Below are positions 56,466 to 64,000 of a stretch of 64,000 bases of DNA, piece after piece. Below the pieces are notes generated by a model, which saw nothing but the letters and a program-made list of their open reading frames with translations, did no database searches and was not told the DNA's origin. Position 1 is the first letter of the stretch; each line of letters starts with the position of its first letter. Made by a program: the position numbers and the translations under genes. The stretch comes from Salsuginibacillus halophilus (GTDB taxonomy: Bacteria; Bacillota; Bacilli; Bacillales; Marinococcaceae): the NCBI RefSeq assembly GCF_003014715.1, contig NZ_PYAV01000006.1, positions 62,001 to 126,000 of the forward strand, in the 5' to 3' direction.

Positions 56466-56815
56466 CCTGACGCCGCGCACAAAACGCTCCAGCCGCGCAC
56501 AAATCTCTCCTGCCGCGCACAAATCTCTCCTGCCGCGCACAAACCGCACCCTGCCGCGCACAAACCGCACCCTGCCGCGCACAAATCGCTCACCTCCGCG
56601 CACAAATCGCACCTCGCCGCGCACAAATCGCACCTCGCCGCGCACAAATCGCACCTCGCCGCGCACAAATCGCACCTCGCCGCGCACAAATCGCACTCCG
56701 CCGCGCACAAACCGCACCCTGCCGCGCACAAATCGCTCACCTCCGCGCACAAATCGCACCTCGCCGCGCACAAATCGCTCACCTCCGCGCACAAATCGCT
56801 CACCTCCGCGCATAG
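56466..56815. repeat. tandem array B2, 20-21-bp unit, about 17 copies
   Basis: Same core as B1 (CCGCGCACAAATC, sometimes CCGCGCACAAACC). Tails are GCACCTCG, GCACCCTG, GCTCACCT, TCTCCTG. It lies in the 720-bp divergent gap between the kinase and the PAS-AAA-HTH gene. The remaining 280 bp on its right are AT-rich; no further element is recognised there. Confidence 0.92.
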
Positions 56816-57096
56816 ACCACCCGGACCCTGGTGGATCTAGATAAAGGGAAGAAACGACTTTAAAAATATTCTCTGTTCATGTACACAATATAACGCCGAT
56901 CCCGATATGAGCACATCGTTTAGCATTCATTATCAACCATTAACAAAGCACTTCGTTTCAGTTAAACTAAATACATATTCTAAAATGAATGATTATTTAT
57001 AATTGAATAAAACCTATCAAATCAACTGCTTTAACCCTGTAACAAGCTGAAAATATCATTAATTTATTCATTTTTTGATAACGAGGAGGGACTGTC

Positions 57097-58458
57097 GTGG
57101 GTGAAATACATGACAAAGAGAGCGAAGCGATTTTAAACTCACTAAAAGATGATTTTTTAGTTACGGATATGAACGGGGTTATTACACGTGTAACTTCAAG
57201 CATGAAACGCGCTTACGATGCGGAAGGAGAAACGTTAGTTGGGCGTTCTGTTTACGAGCTCGAGGAAGAAGGTTTTTTTACACCAATCGTCACACCACTC
57301 GTTAAAACAAAGCAGGAACGGGTGACGGTCACGCAGACAACCCGGACCGGCAAAAACTTCTTAGTTACCGGTGTACCGGTTTATAACGATAATGGGGACC
57401 TATGGCGTGTGGCTACTTACTCTCACGACATCACCGAATTAGTCAAAATGAGAAAGCACCTTGAAGAGATAGAAGGTGAAATGGAGCGAGTACAGAACGA
57501 ACTTGCACACATGCGCCATCAATACCTTGAAGAACACGGATTTATCGCTCACTCTGAGGAAATTAAAAAATGCTTGGAAACCGCCAGTCGTGTAGCTCCA
57601 ACAGATGTTAATGTTCTACTTTTAGGTGAATCAGGCGTAGGAAAGACGGAAGTTGCAAAAATGATTCATAAAGAAAGCAGCCGTGCAGACGGGCCATTTA
57701 TTGAAGTCAACTGCGGAGCTATTCCAGAAACCTTATTCGAAGCAGAGCTCTTCGGATACGAGGGAGGCGCTTTTACAGGTTCAGCGCAAAAAGGAAAAGT
57801 AGGCCTGGCAGAGCTAGCTGAGGGCGGAACGTTATTTTTAGACGAAGTGGGTGAATTAAGCTTAAATCATCAAGTAAAAGTTTTAAAGTTTATTCAAGAA
57901 AAGCAATTTTATAAAGTAGGCGGGCGTAAGCCGATTCATGTTGACTTTCGTCTATTATCCGCCACAAATCAACCCTTGGAAAAACGAGTTTCGGAAAACC
58001 AGTTTAGGGAGGATTTGTTTTACAGGTTAAACGTTGTGCCAGTGCGCATCCCACCACTTCGAGAGCGCACCGCAGACCTCATCCCATTAATTGAACATTT
58101 TATTAAGATGTTTAACGAAAAATACAACCGGACTTGTTCACTTAACGATCAAGTTCTGCAATGGCTTGTACGACAGCCGTGGCCTGGCAATGCCCGCGAA
58201 CTGATGAATTTACTTGAACGCTTAATTGTGACCGCCCCTTCCAAAGCAATCACAACGTCTGATCTACCTAAAGAAGCCGCGAAGTATCCGAACTCCCCAG
58301 ACCCTACAAAGTCTCTGCAGGAACAGCTCGAGTCGTTTGAAGCTGCCATTTTACGAGAAGCAAAGCAAACGGTTAAAACAACGACAGCAATGAGTGATAT
58401 GCTTGGTATCAGCCAGCCGAGTGTCGTACGTAAACTTAAGAAGTATAACATTGACTAA
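57097..58458 (+). CDS. PAS-containing sigma-54-dependent activator
   Basis: 453 residues from a GTG with GAGGAGGG upstream. An N-terminal PAS domain (about 8-115, SLKDDFLVTDMNGVITRVT) is followed by a short coiled coil, an AAA+ domain with Walker A LGESGVGKTEVAK, the loop GAFTGS and Walker B GGTLFLDEVGE, and a C-terminal HTH (MSDMLGISQPSVVRKLKKY). It belongs to the RocR/BkdR-like group. The sigma-54 promoter 74 bp downstream belongs to the next genes, so this is their activator by position. GAFTGS instead of GAFTGA still fits the group. Confidence 0.93.
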   Translation: MGEIHDKESEAILNSLKDDFLVTDMNGVITRVTSSMKRAYDAEGETLVGRSVYELEEEGFFTPIVTPLVKTKQERVTVTQTTRTGKNFLVTGVPVYNDNGDLWRVATYSHDITELVKMRKHLEEIEGEMERVQNELAHMRHQYLEEHGFIAHSEEIKKCLETASRVAPTDVNVLLLGESGVGKTEVAKMIHKESSRADGPFIEVNCGAIPETLFEAELFGYEGGAFTGSAQKGKVGLAELAEGGTLFLDEVGELSLNHQVKVLKFIQEKQFYKVGGRKPIHVDFRLLSATNQPLEKRVSENQFREDLFYRLNVVPVRIPPLRERTADLIPLIEHFIKMFNEKYNRTCSLNDQVLQWLVRQPWPGNARELMNLLERLIVTAPSKAITTSDLPKEAAKYPNSPDPTKSLQEQLESFEAAILREAKQTVKTTTAMSDMLGISQPSVVRKLKKYNID

Positions 58459-58483
58459 CCACGTGGAAAGCGCGACTAGTCAA
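58451..58483. promoter_or_regulatory. candidate activator site (inverted repeat)
   Basis: TTGACTA and TAGTCAA arms 19 bp apart overlap the end of the activator gene, 50-80 bp upstream of the sigma-54 promoter. Position suits an enhancer; sequence evidence is modest. Confidence 0.4.
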
Positions 58484-58492
58484 TTTGAATCT

Positions 58493-58527
58493 CCCGAAAC
58501 CTCATACATTTAGGTTTCGGTTTTTAA
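58493..58527 (+). terminator. terminator of the activator gene
   Basis: CCGAAACC / GGTTTCGG arms followed by TTTTTAATTTTT. It insulates the activator from the sigma-54 operon. Confidence 0.8.
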
Positions 58528-58531
58528 TTTT

Positions 58532-58547
58532 TGGCATAATTTTTGCA
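58532..58547 (+). promoter_or_regulatory. sigma-54 promoter of the YjiH-ureohydrolase operon
   Basis: TGGCAT-N5-TTGCA, one base from the -24/-12 consensus with the invariant GG and GC at correct spacing, 37 bp before the TTG start. Confidence 0.88.
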
Positions 58548-58583
58548 ATTTAAAACAGCAAATCTACAGAGGAGGGATCTTTG

Positions 58584-59966
58584 TTGGCAGAGCCGCATGA
58601 ATCTTATACAGATCGTAAGCCATATATGACCCCGGCGAATAAGGCTAAGGCTTTAACAGCTTCTTTAATCAGTCTATTTCTATTTTTAATCCCTGTTCCT
58701 TATCAAGGTCAGTGGACAATTGGTATTGGAATCTTTGCCGAAGCCTTGGAAAACGCCTTTTATGATTATTTAGCTCCATTTATGACAGGGGTCCTTATCC
58801 TATCGGTCCTTGCTACATTTATTGTGAAAATACTTCCTGCTCCAATAAGAGGGAATATGTCCCCGTTCTTGCAGGAGCTTTTAGATGTTAAGGCTGCCTG
58901 GATTGTTTTTAGGGTTCTTGGTGCAGCATTTGCCATCATGACACTTTATGAAATTGGTCCTGAAGTCGTCTGGTCTCCTGTAAGTGGCGGTACTGTTTTA
59001 TACGACCTTGTACCGGTTTTAACGACATGGTTTTTAGTAGCTGGGTTTCTCATGCCTTTACTGCTTCAATTCGGTTTGATGGAGTTTATCGGTACGATGG
59101 TACGTGCTGTGATGCGCCCTGTCTTTAAGTTACCTGGTCGTTCTTCAATTGATGCGATGGCATCCTGGATGGGCAGTGGCACAGTTGGCGTTCTATTAAC
59201 AACGCAGCAATATGAAAGCGGATTCTATTCAAAACGTGAAGCTTCGGTTATTGCCACGAACTTCTCTGTCGCTTCAATTGCATTTAGTCTCGTTGTGATT
59301 AGTTTCATTGAAATGGAGCACATGTTTCTCCAGTTTTATTTCACAGTCATTGTCGCTGGTCTTATCACTGCGATTATTTGTCCCCGGCTGCCACCACTTA
59401 ACCGCAAGAGTGAAGAGTATTATGAGCCGGTAGGCAAGCAAATCAGCGAGGCTGTTCCAGAAGGCATTTCTCGTCTGCAGTTCGCTGTGAACAATGCTGT
59501 TAAGCGGGCTTCAGAGGTTAAAAGTGCGGGTCAGGTAGTCATCAATGGAACACGTAACGTGATCGATATCTGGCTTGGATTAATCCCGCTAGTCATGGCA
59601 TTAGGTACGGTTGCGTTAATGATTGCTGAATTTACGCCTATATTTAACTATTTGTCATACCCACTCGTTCCAATATTAGAATTAATGCAGATTCCTGAAG
59701 CGGCTGATGCTGCCCCAGCGATGCTTGTTGGTTTCGCAGATATGTTTTTACCTGCAGTTTTAGGTAGTGGTATTGAAAGCGAGTTAACGCGGTTTGTGAT
59801 TGCAGCGCTATCGATGACTCAGCTGATTTATATGTCTGAAGTTGGAATCCTTCTGCTTCGTTCCCGTATCCCGCTTTCACTGCTTGATCTTGTCATCATC
59901 TTTATTCAGCGTACGGTAATTTCACTTCCGATTATTGTCGCTATGGCACACCTTTTATTCTTTTAA
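58584..59966 (+). CDS. YjiH family membrane protein (nucleoside-recognition/Gate domain)
   Basis: 460 residues with about ten membrane helices. Gate-type segments SSIDAMASWMGSGTVGVLLTT and GSGIESELTRFVIAALSMTQLIYMSE are typical of YjiH proteins. Two in-frame TTG codons are possible starts; that at 58584 has GGAGGG 7 bases upstream. Substrate is unknown; co-transcription with a ureohydrolase suggests transport of a guanidino compound or its product. The sigma-54 promoter lies directly upstream. Confidence 0.88.
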   Translation: MAEPHESYTDRKPYMTPANKAKALTASLISLFLFLIPVPYQGQWTIGIGIFAEALENAFYDYLAPFMTGVLILSVLATFIVKILPAPIRGNMSPFLQELLDVKAAWIVFRVLGAAFAIMTLYEIGPEVVWSPVSGGTVLYDLVPVLTTWFLVAGFLMPLLLQFGLMEFIGTMVRAVMRPVFKLPGRSSIDAMASWMGSGTVGVLLTTQQYESGFYSKREASVIATNFSVASIAFSLVVISFIEMEHMFLQFYFTVIVAGLITAIICPRLPPLNRKSEEYYEPVGKQISEAVPEGISRLQFAVNNAVKRASEVKSAGQVVINGTRNVIDIWLGLIPLVMALGTVALMIAEFTPIFNYLSYPLVPILELMQIPEAADAAPAMLVGFADMFLPAVLGSGIESELTRFVIAALSMTQLIYMSEVGILLLRSRIPLSLLDLVIIFIQRTVISLPIIVAMAHLLFF

Positions 59967-60044
59967 ATCAAGCTCTACGTCATATTGGTATAAATCTTGC
60001 AACATCTTATATAAGGCAACGAATATTCCAAAGGAGGAATTTCA

Positions 60045-60992
60045 ATGTATAAACCTAAAGATTCATCGTTATCACCACGCTATACCGGGGTTCGCACTTT
60101 TATGCGCCTAGAACAGATTCGTACGACAGAGGATGTTGATTTTGTTGTTGTCGGTAACCCGTTCGATACCGCCGTATCCAACCGGATTGGTGCACGTGGA
60201 GGACCTCAGCACGTTAGAAATTTTTCAATTCTCTTACGCCCTTACAACCCAGATCAAGGAATCAATATCTTTGATTACTGCTCAGGCGTGGACTATGGAG
60301 ACTTTTCCATCGTCCCACAAAACATTCACCGTACCTATGATGTTGTGAAAGAGGAGCTCAGCCCTATTTTAGAGAATGATATTACACCGATCATTCTCGG
60401 CGGTGACCACTCCGTTTCCCTTGGCCACTTACGCGCCTTTGCAGAAAAATACGGCCCGGTTTCACTTGTTCACTTCGATTCTCACAGCGATACTTGGGAC
60501 AATTATTTCGGAGAAAAATACATGCACGGAACCCCCTTCCGCCGGGCTGTTGAAGAAGGTCTGATTGATACAGAACACTCGATCCAGGTCGGTTTGCGCG
60601 GGCCTTTGTATACCCCAGATGACCTTACCGATCCTGAAGATCTCGGCTTTGAAGTTATTACGATGAGAGATGCGAGAAAACTTGGTCAAGAGGAAGTCCT
60701 TAAACGCATTCACGCCCGAGCAGGTGACCGGCCAGTATTTGTTTCTTATGACATTGACTTTGTCGATCCGGCTTTCGCACCTGGTACAGGTACGCCAGAA
60801 GTTGCTGGGCCAAACAGCTTTGAAGCACTAGAGTATGTACGAGGGCTAGAAGGATTAAACATTAAAGGCTTTGACCTTGTAGAAGTTCTTCCAGAGTACG
60901 ACAGTGGCGAAATTACAGCCGCTCTCGCCTCGTCCATAGCTTATGAAATGATTACACTTGTAGCTCTTCATAAGCGAACAAAAGAATCCTAA
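60045..60992 (+). CDS. ureohydrolase of the agmatinase family
   Basis: 315 residues. All di-manganese ligands are visible: His122 (GGDHSVS), Asp145, His147, Asp149 (HFDSHSDTWD) and Asp236, Asp238 (SYDIDFVDPAFAPGTGTPE). The family cleaves guanidino compounds to urea plus an amine; agmatine, guanidinobutyrate, guanidinopropionate and guanidine are all known substrates, and sequence alone does not decide here. It lies 78 bp after the YjiH gene with its own AAAGGAGG site. The sigma-54 control suggests nitrogen or amino-acid catabolism. Confidence 0.92.
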   Translation: MYKPKDSSLSPRYTGVRTFMRLEQIRTTEDVDFVVVGNPFDTAVSNRIGARGGPQHVRNFSILLRPYNPDQGINIFDYCSGVDYGDFSIVPQNIHRTYDVVKEELSPILENDITPIILGGDHSVSLGHLRAFAEKYGPVSLVHFDSHSDTWDNYFGEKYMHGTPFRRAVEEGLIDTEHSIQVGLRGPLYTPDDLTDPEDLGFEVITMRDARKLGQEEVLKRIHARAGDRPVFVSYDIDFVDPAFAPGTGTPEVAGPNSFEALEYVRGLEGLNIKGFDLVEVLPEYDSGEITAALASSIAYEMITLVALHKRTKES

Positions 60993-61000
60993 AGCTATAA

Positions 61001-61044
61001 GACCTCCCAAGTGCCTGCGATAAAGGCATCGGGAGGCTTTTTTT
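61001..61044 (+). terminator. terminator of the YjiH-ureohydrolase operon
   Basis: CCTCCC / GGGAGG arms with an inner TGCCT/AGGCA stem, followed by TTTTTTTATTT. Confidence 0.85.
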
Positions 61045-61057
61045 ATTTGGAAACCCA

Positions 61058-61245
61058 CCGCGCACGAATCACTCCCTGCCGCGCACAAATCTCTCCTGCC
61101 GCGCACAAATCTCTCCTGCCGCGCACAAATCTCTCCTGCCGCGCACAAATCTCTCCTGCCGCGCACAAATCGCTCACCGCCGCGCACAAATCTCTCCTGC
61201 CGCGCACCAATCGCTCACCGCCGCGCACAAATCTCACTCCACCGC
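61058..61245. repeat. tandem array B3, 20-21-bp unit, about 9-10 copies
   Basis: Core CCGCGCACAAATC, tails TCTCCTG (four in a row), GCTCACCG, ACTCCCTG. Same orientation as B1 and B2. It starts 13 bp after a terminator and ends about 105 bp before the penicillin-binding protein gene; the last unit is decayed. Confidence 0.92.
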
Positions 61246-61350
61246 GCTATCATCTCTTGCTGTTGCATTTGCACCACCGATTATATGTTTATAAAGGCGA
61301 AAATTCACCTAAACTATGAGCAATGGATTACGATAAAGAGGTGCTGCCTT

Positions 61351-63408
61351 GTGAATATTAAAAAAATGAGCCGTCGCTTGCTGCATTTCAGCTTTAGGGC
61401 TACGATGCTTGCCGGCATTGCCGGGTGCACTGCGCTGCTTGCCGTCTTTGGCTATACGTACATCGCTGGTCCGCCAGAAACAACTGTCCAGGAGTCACCT
61501 GTAATTTACAGTGCTGACGGCACAATCATCGGAGAAAGTGCGAGTGGCGAGCGCAGGCATTGGGTTACACGGGATGAAATTGCGCCAGAGCTTGAAGGTG
61601 CCCTGCTTGCTGTTGAGGACCGCAAATTTTTTGACCATAACGGCCTGGACTATCAACGAATCGGAGGTGCCGTTTATGCAAACCTGCAGGACGGCCGGCT
61701 GGCACAAGGCGCTAGTACCATTACCCAGCAATATGCACGCAACTTATTTTTAACCTTTGATAAAACGTGGCAGCGCAAATTTCAGGAGATGCTTTACACG
61801 CTGCGGCTCGAGTGGCATATGTCAAAAGATGAAATTTTCACCGGATATATGAACACCATTTATTTCGGCCACGGCGCTTACGGGGTTGAAGCAGCTTCCC
61901 GGCTGTATTTTAATAAGTCAGCCGCTGACCTGACGTTAGCAGAATCAGCAGTTCTCGCTGCGATTCCACGCGGGCCGACGTACTACTCACCTTTTGCCGA
62001 TGAAGAACGGTCGTTAAGCCGGCAGCAGGTGGTACTTCAGGCAATGGAACAAGAAGATATGGTTACAGCTGAAGAAGCTGAACAAGCCTCAGCTGAAGTA
62101 CTGAATTTCGCTTCGCTTGAAAATCAAAAGGCTGATCGCACGGCCCCGCATTTTCAAGATGAAGTTCTGCATATGCTTGAACATGAGCACGGTTTAACAA
62201 AAGAAGAAATTCAACAGCAGGGACTTGAAATTCATACGACACTTGATGCTGATAAGCAGGAAGCTGCAGAACGCTGGGTAACTGAGGAAATGCCGCATGA
62301 TAGTGATCTCCAATCTGCCTTTGTAGCCATTGCGCCGGATAGCGGGGATGTAGAAGCAATGGTTGGGGCCGTTGATTATGAAGAGAGCCCGTTTAACCGG
62401 GCAGTGCGGGCTGAACGTCCTCCGGGTTCTACATTTAAGCCATTTCTTTATTACGCAGCACTTGAACAAGGATTTACCCCAGTAACGCCGTTTGTCAGCG
62501 AGCCGACAACGTTCGTATATGCAGATGGCGAAGAAGAATACGAGCCGGGAAACTTTGCTGATAATTACGCGCATGACTTTATTACTCTGGCTGAAGCTAT
62601 GGCATTTTCAGACAACATTTTCGCCGTTAAAACACACATGTATCTTGGTTTTGAAGCGCTGATTGAGACGGCACGCGCTGCCGGCATCACCTCTGAGATT
62701 CCACCAAGCCCATCCCTTGCGCTTGGCACTGAAAATGTCGGCGTCACTGAGCTCACCGCCGGCTATGCACCTTTTGCAAACGGGGGGAGCCAGGTTGAGC
62801 CCCGCTTTATCGAGAAAGTCATCGACCGCGAGGGAAATGTGCTTATTGAGACTGAACCGAACACTCAAGAAACTTTAGATGAACGGTACGCGTACATGAC
62901 GACAGATATGATGAGCGGTATGTTTGATTTATCACTCAACCGGCACACAAGTGTCACTGGCAGTACCATTGCCCCGTTTGTTCAACAGCCTGCGGCAGGA
63001 AAGAGTGGTTCTACGAGCGCAGACAGCTGGATGATCGGCTTCACACCGGATTTGTTAACCGGCGTCTGGGTTGGATACGATGAAGGACGCACCCTTGATC
63101 ATAGCAGCGAAGGACAGATTGCTAAAAACATTTGGGCAAAATTCTTACGCGAACAACGCGAAAATACAGCTCATGCTTTTGAAAAACCAGATGACATTGT
63201 CGAAGTAGATATTCATACCGAAACCGGTCTGCTGCATGATGACGCCTGCGGCAGTGGACGCACGATGGCTTTTGTGGAAGGCACGGAGCCAGAAGCGGTC
63301 TGTACCGAGGAAATGGATATAGATCCAGAGCGCAACCGTAAAGAAGACGAGCTGCCTGAACGGAAAAACCGATTCTTCGACAGGCTGAAAAACTGGCTCG
63401 GATTATAA
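61351..63408 (+). CDS. class A penicillin-binding protein (PBP1A-type)
   Basis: 685 residues from a GTG at 61351, with GAGGTG 7 bases upstream; the longer frame to 61285 has no ribosome site. One N-terminal membrane helix, then the glycosyltransferase domain (LLAVEDRKFFDHNGLD, GASTITQQYARNLFL), then the transpeptidase with SxxK in PPGSTFKPF, SxN in AFSDNIFAVK and KSG in AGKSGSTSADSW. It polymerises and cross-links peptidoglycan. KSGS replaces the usual KSGT/KTGT, a mild variation. The C-terminus is short and basic. Confidence 0.93.
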   Translation: MNIKKMSRRLLHFSFRATMLAGIAGCTALLAVFGYTYIAGPPETTVQESPVIYSADGTIIGESASGERRHWVTRDEIAPELEGALLAVEDRKFFDHNGLDYQRIGGAVYANLQDGRLAQGASTITQQYARNLFLTFDKTWQRKFQEMLYTLRLEWHMSKDEIFTGYMNTIYFGHGAYGVEAASRLYFNKSAADLTLAESAVLAAIPRGPTYYSPFADEERSLSRQQVVLQAMEQEDMVTAEEAEQASAEVLNFASLENQKADRTAPHFQDEVLHMLEHEHGLTKEEIQQQGLEIHTTLDADKQEAAERWVTEEMPHDSDLQSAFVAIAPDSGDVEAMVGAVDYEESPFNRAVRAERPPGSTFKPFLYYAALEQGFTPVTPFVSEPTTFVYADGEEEYEPGNFADNYAHDFITLAEAMAFSDNIFAVKTHMYLGFEALIETARAAGITSEIPPSPSLALGTENVGVTELTAGYAPFANGGSQVEPRFIEKVIDREGNVLIETEPNTQETLDERYAYMTTDMMSGMFDLSLNRHTSVTGSTIAPFVQQPAAGKSGSTSADSWMIGFTPDLLTGVWVGYDEGRTLDHSSEGQIAKNIWAKFLREQRENTAHAFEKPDDIVEVDIHTETGLLHDDACGSGRTMAFVEGTEPEAVCTEEMDIDPERNRKEDELPERKNRFFDRLKNWLGL

Positions 63409-63504
63409 GCAGGCTGAAGAATCCAATCGTTACATGTAAAGGAATCTCACCATCGTTTCACGAATAGTACTCTAAGAGAGTATTATGCGAAAGCGGTGAG
63501 TGAG

Positions 63505-64000
63505 ATGGCAGAATCTGCACAGTCAATCAACAAAAACGAGCCGCGCCCAAAAAAGCGGCGCCGGCGTACATATATTTTGATTGGTATTCTCGGCAGCGGT
63601 ATTATCCTGCTTACAGCATCCATCATTTGGGGATATTTACAGATGCAGCGCCCTTTACCGAGCACCGACGGGGAGATTCCGGTACCTTATATGGAAGACG
63701 GCGCCTCAATTGTTCGCGACAGCCAAGGTGTGCCGCATATTGAAGCAGATAACACTTTTGATTTATATTTCGCCCAAGGGTTTGCCACCGCACAAGACCG
63801 ATTGTTTCAAATGGATATGAGCCGCCGGCAGGCTTCAGGCACTTTAAGTGAAGTTGTTGGTGAAGACGCCCTTGAAACAGATAAATACTTTCGTACATTT
63901 GGCCTCCGCCGGGCTGCAGAAGCATCACTAGAAGAATACGACGACAATACCATTTCAGCCCTGCAGGCTTATACAGAAGGTGTGAATGCTTTTATGGAGC
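63505..64000 (+). CDS. penicillin acylase family protein, N-terminal part (cut by window edge)
   Basis: 165 codons from an ATG at 63505 to the window end. A basic N-terminus (PRPKKRRRRTY) and one membrane helix (ILIGILGSGIILLTASIIWGY) precede IPVPYMEDGASIVRDSQGVPHIEADNTFDLYFAQGFATAQDRLFQMD, the typical alpha-chain start of penicillin/AHL acylases. The Ntn-hydrolase Ser is beyond the window. It follows the penicillin-binding protein by 96 bp and may share its transcript. The substrate (acyl amide, homoserine lactone) is not predictable. Confidence 0.85.
   Translation, partial: MAESAQSINKNEPRPKKRRRRTYILIGILGSGIILLTASIIWGYLQMQRPLPSTDGEIPVPYMEDGASIVRDSQGVPHIEADNTFDLYFAQGFATAQDRLFQMDMSRRQASGTLSEVVGEDALETDKYFRTFGLRRAAEASLEEYDDNTISALQAYTEGVNAFME

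Overview
The window reads as the chromosome of a Bacillaceae bacterium. Evidence: the block tdk-rpmE-rho-glpX-murA-tal-fba-spo0F-DUF2529-pyrG-rpoE-acyl-CoA genes-fadF-cls-argS-DUF1934 keeps the Bacillus subtilis order and strands; Spo0F and an RsfA-type regulator point to a spore former; perfect CcpA (cre) sites and AGGAGG-type ribosome sites are present. Acid-rich secreted proteins (a GDPD lipoprotein, a TAXI binding protein) suggest a salt- or alkali-adapted lineage. The species cannot be named from the window.

Layout. 0-4.2 kb: a four-carbon sugar-acid operon (KdgT-type permease, DtnK-type kinase, PdxA2-type dehydrogenase, start of a PrpR_N-type regulator). 4.6-8.4 kb: a small membrane protein, the glpFK operon with cre site and leader terminator, and a Cys-rich DUF326 protein. 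8.4-19.3 kb: core genes, with a GGGC-start attenuated pyrG leader. 19.6-30.3 kb: an acyl-CoA degradation operon (thiolase, 3-hydroxyacyl-CoA dehydrogenase, two acyl-CoA dehydrogenases, TetR regulator, fused mutase IcmF) under a cre site, then fadF. 30.5-36.2 kb: cardiolipin synthase, hydrolase, XapX protein, RDD protein, argS, DUF1934. 36.4-38.4 kb: a NERD-domain gene lying between two tandem arrays of one 21-bp repeat. 38.4-48.5 kb: RsfA-type regulator, ornithine-cyclodeaminase-family enzyme, GDPD lipoprotein, a cluster of small unknown genes around topB (two 62-residue paralogs with matching RNA leaders), a PLP dehydratase and a persulfide dioxygenase-rhodanese. 48.5-61.2 kb: two sigma-54 modules (TAXI-TRAP transporter with its two-component system; YjiH-family membrane protein plus ureohydrolase with a PAS-AAA-HTH activator), bounded and separated by three arrays of a second 20-21-bp repeat. 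61.3-64 kb: a class A penicillin-binding protein and the start of a penicillin acylase family protein.

Main unexplained structure. (1) Two families of non-coding tandem arrays, each with a fixed core and a small set of interchangeable pyrimidine-rich tails. (2) A MITE-like intergenic element with terminal inverted repeats that sits in transcription terminators; in two cases the whole terminator hairpin is duplicated on both sides. (3) A two-copy 5' leader that begins at the predicted transcription start and carries the ribosome site of the 62-residue paralogs. (4) Two near-consensus sigma-54 promoters, each next to its own activator gene and a candidate enhancer site.
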